A DNA stretch of 64,000 nt from positions 186,001-250,000 of the forward strand of contig NZ_JAFKCT010000008.1 of the NCBI RefSeq assembly GCF_017254915.1, written 5' to 3'. Each line of letters opens with the position of its first letter. Positions within the stretch are counted from its first letter, which is position 1. Positions 26,164-34,823 of the stretch are shown here, one piece after another. Source of the DNA: Algoriphagus oliviformis. Lineage in GTDB: Bacteria; Bacteroidota; Bacteroidia; Cytophagales; Cyclobacteriaceae. The notes under the pieces were generated by a model. It did not search any database, was not told the origin of the DNA, and was given only the letters and a program-made list of their open reading frames with translations. Position numbers and translations under genes: made by a program.

Positions 26164-27753
26164 ATGGCTCAATATCTTTCTTCACGGCGCGTGCTGATCC
26201 TACTTGCCGCCTCAGCCCTATCTCTTTTCTCCCAAGGACTTGCCGCGCAAGCCTCCGCCGAAAAACCCCGGATCATCATCACCGCCGATCCTGAGCTCGA
26301 CGACAACAACTCCCTGATCCGACTGATCCTCTACAGCTCAGACCTGCAAATTGAAGGTTTGGTCTATGCGAGCAGCCAGTTTCACTGGACGGGAGACGGA
26401 AAAGGGACCCAGTGGTTTGTGCCCGGACGGGAATACGATCGATTTGGGATGAACGAGTGCCCATGCACCTCTTGGCGATGGGCCGAAGGGGAGCGCTTTA
26501 TCCACGACATCGTGGAAGCCTACGAAAAATCCTACCGGAACCTAAAGACCCACAATCCGGAATATCCCAGCCCCGAACATCTAAAGTCTGTGATCCGCTT
26601 TGGCAATATCAAATTTGACGGGGATTTCAGCGAGGACACTCCAGGATCGGAGCTGATAAGGGAAAAGATCCTGGACGACCAGCCAGGCAAGCTCTTCATC
26701 ACTGCTTGGGGTGGAGCTAGCACGATTGCCCGGGCGCTATACACCATCCAACGGGACTTTGAATTCACCGAAGATTGGCCGGAAATCGAAGACAAGATCA
26801 ACCGAAAGGTGGTTCTTTTGCCCTCTGGCGACCAGGACGACACCTTTGCCAGCTACATCCGACCCAACTGGCCCGACATCGAGTACCGTCAGTTTCGGCA
26901 GGTACCCAACTACGGCTACGGTGCCCAGATCCGTGCCACAGCCGAAAATGCGCCTTACCTGACCCCAGCCTGGATGAAGGAAAATGTTTCAGACCGAGGC
27001 GAATTGGGAGAACTCTACCGGGTTTGGGGTGACGGCAAGCAAATGGTGGAAGGCGACAAAGTGGACTACTTCGGCATCTCGGGCAAGACCAACGAGGAAT
27101 TGAAAGAAATGGGCTATTTCGTCTGGATGCCTGTGCAGGAGAAGGGTTCTTGGCTAGGCGAGGGAGATAATCATACCGTCATGAACATGCTTGGAAATGG
27201 CCTTCGGGCTTTTGAAGCCGGAACCTTCGGCGGTTGGGGAGGACGATCTATCGTGACTACGCAACCGAGTGTAGTAGCGGGAATGAGTTCCTCTGGCTCC
27301 GCAGACGACATGGCCGCTACCCTTTCCAATCAAAACCGAGCCCAGACCGATCTAGAGCCCTTTCCCAACTATTTTCCCGCGGCCCAGCAGGACTTTGCCG
27401 CGCGAATGCAGTGGGCGGTGACTCCCAATTTCAAGGATGCCAACCACGCACCTATTCTAAAAATAGAGGGTCCCCTTACGCTGATGGGCTCTCCGGGACA
27501 AAAGATCAAGCTCCACGCGTTCACTTCCGATCCCGACGGGGATGAGGTGTCGCTCAGCTGGTTTCAGACTCCTGTCAGTGGGTTTGGGGCAAAGGCGGAA
27601 TTTGCCCAGACCGAGGGCAAAAGTATCGAGCTGACCCTCCCCAAGGACGCAGCAGCCGGCCAGGAGATCCATGTGATCGTCGCCGCCAAGGATACTGGAA
27701 GTCCCGCATTGACCAGCTATCAGCGGGTGGTGATTCGGGTAAAGGGGCAGTAG
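26164..27753 (+). CDS. Secreted Sde182-like protein (DUF1593, nucleoside-hydrolase-like fold)
   Basis: 529 residues from ATG 26164. A GTG start at 26050 would add an unusual 38-residue hydrophobic leader. A signal peptide ends near GLAAQA. The first domain begins RIIITADPELDDNNS with D42, D46 and D47, the aspartate cluster of nucleoside-hydrolase-like folds. A C-terminal beta-sandwich (PILKIEGP, AFTSDPDGDEVSLSWFQ) matches the Sde182 C-terminal domain. Family members were described as cellulose-binding; enzymatic action is not established. It follows the GH79-like gene by 110 bp and probably shares its promoter. Confidence 0.85.
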   Translation: MAQYLSSRRVLILLAASALSLFSQGLAAQASAEKPRIIITADPELDDNNSLIRLILYSSDLQIEGLVYASSQFHWTGDGKGTQWFVPGREYDRFGMNECPCTSWRWAEGERFIHDIVEAYEKSYRNLKTHNPEYPSPEHLKSVIRFGNIKFDGDFSEDTPGSELIREKILDDQPGKLFITAWGGASTIARALYTIQRDFEFTEDWPEIEDKINRKVVLLPSGDQDDTFASYIRPNWPDIEYRQFRQVPNYGYGAQIRATAENAPYLTPAWMKENVSDRGELGELYRVWGDGKQMVEGDKVDYFGISGKTNEELKEMGYFVWMPVQEKGSWLGEGDNHTVMNMLGNGLRAFEAGTFGGWGGRSIVTTQPSVVAGMSSSGSADDMAATLSNQNRAQTDLEPFPNYFPAAQQDFAARMQWAVTPNFKDANHAPILKIEGPLTLMGSPGQKIKLHAFTSDPDGDEVSLSWFQTPVSGFGAKAEFAQTEGKSIELTLPKDAAAGQEIHVIVAAKDTGSPALTSYQRVVIRVKGQ

Positions 27754-27822
27754 TCGGGGCGGACTGGAGTTTTCTGGCTTCTTTTCAAACCTAGCTGGCT
27801 TTTCTCTCCTCCCTTCTTGGTT

Positions 27823-29280
27823 TTACTTCCCCAAAAAATCCTGAACGATCTTCAGCGGACGGAGGGAGAGCCGATTTTTGGTACGCAGCGCAGCGACGCG
27901 CTTGGCTATGCTCTGGAGTGTTTTGAGCAGCTCCAGGGTATGCGGGCCTTTGTTGAGCATGATGCACTCGGCGGCGGCGGCGCGGCCTGCGTCCGTGATC
28001 TCGGCCCGGGAGGCCAAGCCGGATTTGTGCAGGCTCTCCAGCACCTGGGTCGCCCAGATCACCGGCACATGACCCGCTTCGCAAAGCCAGGATATCTCCT
28101 CCTGTATCTCCACCAGACGCTCAAAGCCGATCTCCACCGCCAAATCCCCACGGGCAATCATCACTCCAAAGTCCGGCTCCACCATTCCTTCCAGAATGAG
28201 TTCAGGCAAGTTGACCACCGCCTCGTGGGTCTCGATCTTGAGAATGACCGGGGGAATATCCTCCCTCAGCTCCCGCATAGCCGACCTCAGATCGGAAATG
28301 TCCTGGGCGGTCCGGACAAAAGAGAGCCCCACGGTATCGGCATAGGCACAGACAAACGGCAGACACGCCCGATCAAAGTCGGTCAGCGAGGGGATATCAA
28401 GGGAAGAGTCCGGGAAATTCAGGCCTTTTTCGGCTTTGATGCGAGGCTTTTTGGAGGAGATGCGCTGTATCCGCACCGCAGCCCTACCCGGGGCCACTTC
28501 CTCCACCTGCCCATAGATCATCCCGTCGTCGATAAACACCCGATCTCCGGCCCTGAGGCTGGCGATGATCCCCGGCTCATTGGGACTGATGACCGTCTCG
28601 CCGCTCTCAAAGCCCTCCGCGGAATCGCTCAGCCAGACCAAGGATTCGGGATGCACTTTCACCTTGCCTTTCTTTTTCCCCTTTCCCAAGAGGACGGTGC
28701 GGATCTTTGGTCCGGCCAGGTCAAAATGGATCTTGCAGGGAATTCCCGTCTGCTTGCTCGCCATCTGGATTTTCTCCACCATCTTCAGCCAAACACCCTC
28801 GTCGTCATGGGCGCAGTTGATCCTGGCGACGCCCATGCCGTTTTTCAGAAGCTCGGCCACGAGTTTTTTCTCTTCCAAAAAAGAAACGTCAAAGGTCACC
28901 ATCACCGAAGAGGGCCACTCGGCGTGCATCTCGCCAAAGAGCCGCACGCTGCTTTTCGCGATCTTCCTGTTGCCAAAATCCAGCGTACAGGGATCAAGCT
29001 TCGGGAATTTCACGCCGAGGTGCTGGAGGGTCACTTGGATCTGTCTGTGGATGTGGCTTTCGCCCGAGGCCAGGGAAGACAACCCGCTGGCATGCAGCTG
29101 GTCTTGCAGTTTGCGAATGTCGTTTTTCCGCAGGATCAGGTATTTGAGAAAATTGCCCGCAGACTTGCGGTTGTCGGGATGGATACGCTCTAGCTGGCTG
29201 GAAAACAGGTTTTCTACGCCTGACATGGCCTCATGGAGCGCTGTCAGACGGGCTTGGATTTGGGAGCTTACATTTGGCAT
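27823..29280 (-). CDS. Atypical pyruvate kinase-like protein
   Basis: 485 residues. About 120 helical N-terminal residues of unknown role precede a pyruvate-kinase barrel: MGVARINCAHDD near 149-160, FDLAGPKIRT near 187-196, VILKIETHEA, IARGDLAVEIG and ATQVLESL. The C-terminal allosteric domain is missing. The conserved SGETA stretch that follows the last barrel strand in normal enzymes reads NKGPHT instead. It may convert PEP and ADP to pyruvate and ATP, but altered specificity is possible. Standalone gene, minus strand. Confidence 0.85.
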   Translation of the reverse strand: MPNVSSQIQARLTALHEAMSGVENLFSSQLERIHPDNRKSAGNFLKYLILRKNDIRKLQDQLHASGLSSLASGESHIHRQIQVTLQHLGVKFPKLDPCTLDFGNRKIAKSSVRLFGEMHAEWPSSVMVTFDVSFLEEKKLVAELLKNGMGVARINCAHDDEGVWLKMVEKIQMASKQTGIPCKIHFDLAGPKIRTVLLGKGKKKGKVKVHPESLVWLSDSAEGFESGETVISPNEPGIIASLRAGDRVFIDDGMIYGQVEEVAPGRAAVRIQRISSKKPRIKAEKGLNFPDSSLDIPSLTDFDRACLPFVCAYADTVGLSFVRTAQDISDLRSAMRELREDIPPVILKIETHEAVVNLPELILEGMVEPDFGVMIARGDLAVEIGFERLVEIQEEISWLCEAGHVPVIWATQVLESLHKSGLASRAEITDAGRAAAAECIMLNKGPHTLELLKTLQSIAKRVAALRTKNRLSLRPLKIVQDFLGK

Positions 29281-29508
29281 AGGGTCTCGTCATTGCCCCA
29301 AGCGGCGGACAAGCAAGGACTTCTCTTGACTTGGGATCTGTGGGAAGTTAACATCCCTTTTTCGAAAAAAAATCCCCCGCTCCTGCGCTGGAGAAACCTT
29401 CTTTTTGCTTTTCCCAGAAAAAAAATCTTCGACAAAAGCGGACCAGGTGAAGCGGATTCCCTCCCTTCTCCGTCTAGGGGTAGAATTTGATTATTTAACC
29501 CAATAAGT

Positions 29509-30237
29509 ATGCGTTTTATTTCCAAAAGCAAACCGACTACCCGCAGGGGATTTCTGGCAGCCACGGCCCTTCTGGCCGGCACCCTACTGTTCACCAGCTG
29601 CCTGAACGACATCGAATCACCCGAACTCCCTCCCGCGGCCTATGTCTCCATCTTCCAAGGAGCCACCGACGCTCCGGCGATGGACATCTTTGCCAACCAA
29701 AACCGGGTAAACCAGCAGCCCGTCCAATACACCCAAGTACTGCCCTACAGTGCGTACTATCCCGGCAGACGTGACTTCCGCTTCTCGGCTTTCAACTCCG
29801 CCACTTCCCTACTGGAGAAAGACCTCGTGCTCGAAGCCGACTCGGTGTATTCCATCTTCGTAGCTCCTGAGGCCACTGGCATCGACGCCATCCTGGTCAA
29901 GGACATCTGGGAAGAACCGACGGCTGAAAAAGCCCAGTTGAGATTTGTACACCTTTCCCCGGATGCGGGCAAGGTCTACCTGCAGGCGGTCGGCACCAGT
30001 ACGCCGCTGGTCACCGAGTCCAGTGTGAAGTCCGTGTCCGGCTTTGAGGAGCTCACTCCCGGCAACATCATCCTGACGGTCAAATCCAGCACTACGGACG
30101 AGGTACTGATCCAGACCGGCACGCTGGCCCTGAAAGGCAACCGCGTGTACACCCTGGTGTTGCGGGGACTGAAAGCGGAAGCCAGTGGTGAGAAAAAACT
30201 CGACGTGCAGCTCATTACCAACTTTGTGAACTATTAA
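29509..30237 (+). CDS. DUF4397 lipoprotein with twin-arginine-like signal
   Basis: 242 residues. The N-terminus has TTRRGFLAATALLAGTLLFTSC, which combines a twin arginine with a lipobox-type cysteine near residue 31. The rest holds two DUF4397 repeats: VSIFQGATDAPAMDIF and LRFVHLSPDAGKVYLQAV, the second ending in VYTLVLRG. DUF4397 proteins are surface or periplasmic beta-sandwiches without a known activity. Ends 22 bp before a strong terminator. Confidence 0.85.
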   Translation: MRFISKSKPTTRRGFLAATALLAGTLLFTSCLNDIESPELPPAAYVSIFQGATDAPAMDIFANQNRVNQQPVQYTQVLPYSAYYPGRRDFRFSAFNSATSLLEKDLVLEADSVYSIFVAPEATGIDAILVKDIWEEPTAEKAQLRFVHLSPDAGKVYLQAVGTSTPLVTESSVKSVSGFEELTPGNIILTVKSSTTDEVLIQTGTLALKGNRVYTLVLRGLKAEASGEKKLDVQLITNFVNY

Positions 30238-30259
30238 AGAAGCCTCATTTTTTAAACTC

Positions 30260-30301
30260 AAAATCCCGGAACTCCAAAAGAGTTTCGGGATTTTCTTTTT
30301 T
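30260..30301 (+). terminator. Terminator after the DUF4397 gene
   Basis: AAAATCCCGGAACTC at 30260-30274 and GAGTTTCGGGATTTT at 30280-30294 pair with one G-T wobble and are followed by CTTTTTT. Confidence 0.85.
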
Positions 30302-30336
30302 GGCGAAGCCAGTCCAAGCAGGCATCAAACGCGGGC

Positions 30337-31980
30337 CTAGCTCCCCTCTCCCTCCTCAAGATCCGGCTTGGGAATCGTGATCCCAGAGCCGTCCCTGCTG
30401 GCGCGATAGTGGGGAGACATGATCTCTATGCCCCTATCCCGGCAAAAATCCTGGATGTTCTTGTGCAACTCCGAATATACGACGGCCTGCTTGCTCGCCT
30501 CGCGGGTGTAGGCATTGAGCTGATAGGACACATAGAAATCGTCCAGGCTGGTCTGGAGCACAAAGGGCCTCGGCTCCCGCTCGATCATGTCCGTGGCCAA
30601 AGCCGCATCGATGAGGGTTTGGTGCACTTTCCGCCAGGGAAGGTCGTAGCCCAGCGTGATGGTAGTGTGCACGATGAGCCCCTGTAGATTCGCATGCAGG
30701 GTATAGTTTACCGTGTTGCCCGTCAATACGGAAGAGTTGGGAATGGTGATGACTTCATTTTTGATGGTCTTGATGCGGGTCACGAGCAGGGTCTTTTCGA
30801 TCACATCCCCGGACACGTCGGCGATCTTGATCCTGTCGCCGGGCTTGAAGGGCCTCATGTAGGTGATCACCAGGCCCGCGATCATATTGGTGACCGCCGA
30901 GGAAGATCCCAGGGAAAAGAGCACGCCGATAAACACCGTCACCCCCTTGAAAATGGGCGAATCGGAGCCTGGCAGATAGGGGAAAATCAAGACCAGGGTA
31001 AAGGCAAAAAGCAGGAAACGGACGATGTTGTACGTCGGCATCGCCCAGTCCGAATGGAAGCCGTTGATCTCGAGCTTTTCGGCCTCGATCTCCTTGAAGA
31101 TAAACTTCGTAAAGCGGATCAGGTAGCGCATGAAAAAGATGATCACCACGATACTGAACAGATTGGGCAGGTACTCCCAGACCGAATGCAGCACCTTCCT
31201 CACCGGCTGCAGCACCCATCCCAGGATCACATCCGACCAGTCTCTGGACATGGGGAAGATGCTGAACAAGACAGGAAGCAGAAGATAGAGCGTGATCAGG
31301 ATCACCAGCCACTTCAGTACCTGGATCAGCTGGAGTACCAGGACAAACTCCCGCTCTTTGGAAAGGTAGGTATAGTTGCGGTAGGACAGGTTCATGAAAA
31401 AGCGCTCCTGCCTGTTGGAAATCCACGAAACCAGCCGCTGTGAGCCTTTTTGCACCAAAAAGAAAATCGCCACCGCGGTCAGAATGGCGGTGAGGGTCAA
31501 GCCTATGCGCAGCACCCAGGCATGCCACCGGTTTTCCTCCTGATAGGTCTGTACGTGGCTGTCGATGATATCCCTGAGCCGCACGGCCAGCTCCTCCAGT
31601 TCCGTTTCGTACTGCGCCGCATCCGCACGGGACACGGTGATCAAGATCTGCTCGTTGTACACGAGGTCCAGGCTTCCTTCGGCCTCCTCGATCTTGAGGG
31701 AATCCGGCGAGTAGAGCCCGTTTTCGACCAGGCTTTGGATTCTCTGGGTGATGCGCTTGGCCCGGTCCTCGGGAGTAAGGGAGCCCGACCGGGAGTAAAC
31801 CAGAAAGAGCGTATCGCCATCCGCTTTCAGTACGGGATAGCCCTTGGGATCTGTCAGTTCCGGCTTATCTCCTTCAATGGGTGGTGAGGAGTCCTGTAGC
31901 AAATTTGCGGAAGCGTGGACTTCTTGACCGGCAGCCAGCCACATCAGGCAAATCAAAAGCGCTGAGAGAATTCTGTTCAT
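30337..31980 (-). CDS. MscS-family mechanosensitive channel with periplasmic N-terminal domain
   Basis: 547 residues. A signal peptide (1-24) precedes a periplasmic helical region of about 120 residues (ELEELAVRLRDIIDS), then four to five membrane segments from about 155. The pore-lining helix, rich in Gly and Ala (LGSSSAVTNMIAGLVITYMRP), and the beta domain FKPGDRIKIADVSGDV are the MscS signature. It opens under membrane tension to release osmolytes. The extended N-terminus resembles the larger YnaI/MscK-like members. Probably in the inner membrane; monocistronic. Confidence 0.92.
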   Translation of the reverse strand: MNRILSALLICLMWLAAGQEVHASANLLQDSSPPIEGDKPELTDPKGYPVLKADGDTLFLVYSRSGSLTPEDRAKRITQRIQSLVENGLYSPDSLKIEEAEGSLDLVYNEQILITVSRADAAQYETELEELAVRLRDIIDSHVQTYQEENRWHAWVLRIGLTLTAILTAVAIFFLVQKGSQRLVSWISNRQERFFMNLSYRNYTYLSKEREFVLVLQLIQVLKWLVILITLYLLLPVLFSIFPMSRDWSDVILGWVLQPVRKVLHSVWEYLPNLFSIVVIIFFMRYLIRFTKFIFKEIEAEKLEINGFHSDWAMPTYNIVRFLLFAFTLVLIFPYLPGSDSPIFKGVTVFIGVLFSLGSSSAVTNMIAGLVITYMRPFKPGDRIKIADVSGDVIEKTLLVTRIKTIKNEVITIPNSSVLTGNTVNYTLHANLQGLIVHTTITLGYDLPWRKVHQTLIDAALATDMIEREPRPFVLQTSLDDFYVSYQLNAYTREASKQAVVYSELHKNIQDFCRDRGIEIMSPHYRASRDGSGITIPKPDLEEGEGS

Positions 31981-32101
31981 ATTCCAAAACCAGATTGGGC
32001 ATGAATATAAGCCAAAATCAATGAAATGGTAGGGGGCGCTTTTTCTCTAGGCAAGAAATCAAACCCAAATGAAACCAACCAGCCCTCCCAGTCTCCCGAT
32101 C

Positions 32102-32137
32102 AAAAAAAAACCACCCGAGATTGCTCCCAGGTGGTTG
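32102..32137 (-). terminator. Terminator after the anti-sigma/barrel gene
   Basis: On the minus strand an ACCACC...GGTGGT hairpin is followed by at least nine T residues (A-run at 32102-32110 on the plus strand). It lies 71 bp beyond the stop codon at 32208. Confidence 0.8.
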
Positions 32138-32207
32138 GTCGTTGGCTTAGGTTTTCTGTCAATGCGCTAGGTGCCAAGGCTTGGCACTCTGGACCATGAG
32201 TGCGGGA

Positions 32208-33614
32208 CTACTTCTTTTGGATGGTACCAAAATTGACTTTGAAGGAAGCCCCAAACATGCCGAGCTTCTCCCCATATCCGGAAAACTCCTGCAGGGGATA
32301 GTTGTAAAACGGCATCACCTCGTAGCTGGTCTTTCTGGACTCAAAGACGCGGATATTCAACCCAAGATTGGCGGTGGCGAGGGGGTAAAACTTCTGGTTG
32401 GGCACATTCAGGTCTTGGGACTGGCTGACCGCCTCGGACCTCAGCGTGAAGTAGTCTGCATTGGCCGCGTCCATCACCGCCACCTGCCGGGTATAGTAGG
32501 ACTGCTGCTCCGCACCTTGGCTAAAGGTGATCAGGTTGGAAAACCCCGCCTGCACCGAAACGCTCTGGTTTCTGGTAATGGGGTACTTGAAATAGAGCGG
32601 AATATCCAGCTGGACCTGGCTGATCTCGTTGGTCTCGGTGACGGAAGATGCCGCACTGAAGGCCGCACCCGGCAGGTAGGCTTGGCTTTCGCTGCTTTGG
32701 CTGAGGTAGTTCACCGCGAGCCCAGAGCCCATGACCAGTTTGCCGGTCAGCTCCATGTCCACCATCACGCCCAGTCCCAAGCTGGCACCACTGGTGGCAG
32801 CCTCGGCGCTCTGCGAGGCGCCAAATCCCGGAGACACGCCCATGGCAATGCTGGCTGCGGACTTCCTTTCCAGGATTTCTTTGATCTCCTCGTCGCTCAG
32901 CTCCGGCTCTTTCGGCAGGGAAGCCTGCGCAAGCTGGCTCTGGAGCTGGTTTGGCGCGGTTGGGGCCTGCGCTTCTCCGGAACGAGCTTCGCCGGCTTGG
33001 TTCGCATCGGCTTCCTTCAGCCCTTGTGCGGCGGTTTCCTTGCTATCCCCTGTCATTGCCAAGGCTCCCTTTTGAGCGGATCTGTTTTGCTCTGGTGAGG
33101 TCTCAGTGGCTGACTTGGCGGCAGGAGGCATAGCCTTGCCGGCATCGGTTTTGGACTTGGAGGCGGAGTTGTTGCGGTCGGCCGAGCTGGCCAAGGCCTT
33201 TCCTCCAAGCGATGAATTGGCTGGAATGGAAGCTTTCCCAGATTCGCTATCGGAGCCTGAAGCTTCCCCTCCAGTTTCACTTTCTCCCTTACCATCGGAC
33301 TCCAGCTGAGCGGCCCGCGGCTCAGACTGCCGGGGTGCTTCCACAGCCTGCTCTTCCTGTAGCGCAAGCTGGCCTGCGGGCGAGGCATCGCCGGATACGC
33401 CCAGATCGCCAGCTATCCAGATTCCTCCGGCTACCAGCAGCAGCGCCAAGGCCGCCGCGACACCGGATATCCAATAGGCCGATTTCTTTTTGGCCGAGGC
33501 GGCGCGCTTCGCTTCGAAAGCCTCCCAAGCGCCCAATTCGTAAGGAAGAGGGTTTTCTTCCTGCCGCTTTCGCAGCTCGGAGGCCAACCATTTTGATGTT
33601 CTATCTTCCTGCAT
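32208..33614 (-). CDS. Predicted dual-membrane-spanning anti-sigma protein (Dma-like)
   Basis: 468 residues with an unusual layout. Residues 1-45 are a short cytoplasmic head with positive residues just before the membrane (AKKKSA). Residues about 47-69 are one membrane helix (YWISGVAAALALLLVAGGIW). Residues 70-250 are a low-complexity linker rich in Ala, Ser, Glu and Gln, and about 255-468 is a small outer-membrane barrel (LGVMVDMELTGKLVMGSGLAVNYL ... FGASFKVNFG). This fits the dual membrane-spanning anti-sigma proteins reported in Bacteroides. The sigma gene is directly upstream and overlaps by 14 bp. The head would hold the sigma factor while the barrel senses the outer membrane. Function here is inferred. 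Confidence 0.75.
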   Translation of the reverse strand: MQEDRTSKWLASELRKRQEENPLPYELGAWEAFEAKRAASAKKKSAYWISGVAAALALLLVAGGIWIAGDLGVSGDASPAGQLALQEEQAVEAPRQSEPRAAQLESDGKGESETGGEASGSDSESGKASIPANSSLGGKALASSADRNNSASKSKTDAGKAMPPAAKSATETSPEQNRSAQKGALAMTGDSKETAAQGLKEADANQAGEARSGEAQAPTAPNQLQSQLAQASLPKEPELSDEEIKEILERKSAASIAMGVSPGFGASQSAEAATSGASLGLGVMVDMELTGKLVMGSGLAVNYLSQSSESQAYLPGAAFSAASSVTETNEISQVQLDIPLYFKYPITRNQSVSVQAGFSNLITFSQGAEQQSYYTRQVAVMDAANADYFTLRSEAVSQSQDLNVPNQKFYPLATANLGLNIRVFESRKTSYEVMPFYNYPLQEFSGYGEKLGMFGASFKVNFGTIQKK

Positions 33615-34149
33615 ATTCTTTCATGTGTTGTTGTATCAGCTGACGGAGCTTGGATTTGGCCCGCGTCAGATAAACCCGGGAGGAACTCTCGGTGATTTCC
33701 AGCCTCTCGGCTACCTCCCTATGACTATATCCTTCAACCTCGTAGAGATTGAATACCATTTGTTGATCCTCCGGCAATTGCTTGAGCAGCTTGATGATGT
33801 CCTCAAATGCCAATTGGTCGGGGGCATACACTTCATCGAATACCGGCGTTTCCCCATCCGCTTCCAGGTGGTTTTGAAAGCGTTTGTCCTTCCGGTAGTA
33901 ATCTATCGCGGTGTTGACGGTGATACGTCTCAGCCAAGGCTTGAGGGAGGGGGCTTCGTCCATTTTCTTGAATGAATCAAAGCACTTCATAAAAGCGTCA
34001 TTGGTGATCTCCAGTGCCAAATCCCTGCTTTTGGAATAGGACAGACTGATCCCCATGACATAGCCATAGTACTTTTTGAAAAAAAATTCCTCGTGTTTCT
34101 TTGACCTACGTTTGCAACCGTCGATCAATTCTTGGTCTGACCAGTTCAA
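33601..34149 (-). CDS. ECF-type sigma-70 factor, partner of the dual-membrane anti-sigma protein
   Basis: 182 residues; the first codon is TTG. Region 2 has ALEITNDAFMKCFDSF near 45-60 and PWLRRITVNTAIDYYRKDKR; region 4 has LPEDQQMVFNLYEVEGYSHREVAERL and SSSRVYLTRAKSKLRQLIQ. It would direct RNA polymerase to a small regulon, held inactive by the overlapping anti-sigma gene product (14 bp overlap). Targets are unknown; no promoter of its own was recognised. Confidence 0.93.
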   Translation of the reverse strand: MNWSDQELIDGCKRRSKKHEEFFFKKYYGYVMGISLSYSKSRDLALEITNDAFMKCFDSFKKMDEAPSLKPWLRRITVNTAIDYYRKDKRFQNHLEADGETPVFDEVYAPDQLAFEDIIKLLKQLPEDQQMVFNLYEVEGYSHREVAERLEITESSSRVYLTRAKSKLRQLIQQHMKEYAGR

Positions 34150-34234
34150 TTCAAACTTCCGCTATTTTCTTACTCTTTATCTTTTCCCCGGACTAGGCCC
34201 AGAGGAATATCCACTTGCATCACCGGCAGCCCCG

Positions 34235-34738
34235 TCAGAGGCTTAGGTCACAGTTGCCCACACAGTTGAAATCCCGGAAGCTGCAATGCTCCCTGAGGTA
34301 GATGGTGAACAGATCGCTCGAAGCGCCAAGCAGGGCCCTGTCAAGGTCCACCTTGATCACATCCAGCTCAGTCTCCGAGCTTCCCGCACAGGAGGGAAAC
34401 ATCCCGGTGAGGTAGAGCTGCATCCTGCGGGGCGAGGATTCCTGCCAGGTCCCGTCCCAGACCAGCTCGTATTTGCCCACGCAGCCTTTAGGACGTTCGA
34501 TGGAGAGCGTAAGTTCCTTTTCCGTCCTCTTGATGCCTTTGAGCTCAAAATTCACCTGACAGAGGGATGGGTCCATACGCTTGAAGTCCAGCCTCTGGTA
34601 CTTGCCGGCGTCCACGGTAAACTGATAGCCAGGCCCGACGACGTTGTACAGCTCCTTTCCGTCCATAGTGTCCTCGGCGTCACCCACAGAGCAGCTGACG
34701 AGGAAAAGCAGAAGGAAAAAGCGAAAAACGGCGTTCAT
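34235..34738 (-). CDS. Lipoprotein of unknown function
   Basis: 167 residues. A lipobox at LFLVSC (cysteine near 16) marks a lipoprotein. The mature part is beta-rich with six further cysteines (DPSLCQVNF, RPKGCVG, FPSCAG, HCSFRDFNCVGNC), which may form disulfides. No family was recognised. It lies between the HD-membrane protein and the sigma factor, same strand, 85 bp from each, so co-transcription with either is possible. Confidence 0.75.
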   Translation of the reverse strand: MNAVFRFFLLLFLVSCSVGDAEDTMDGKELYNVVGPGYQFTVDAGKYQRLDFKRMDPSLCQVNFELKGIKRTEKELTLSIERPKGCVGKYELVWDGTWQESSPRRMQLYLTGMFPSCAGSSETELDVIKVDLDRALLGASSDLFTIYLREHCSFRDFNCVGNCDLSL

Positions 34739-34823
34739 TGGTGAATTTTTACCCTAGACGTACAGTACGCTCCCAGACGCTACACCCGCCACAAAAATTT
34801 CTCCCGGCCTAGCCGCTCGGACT

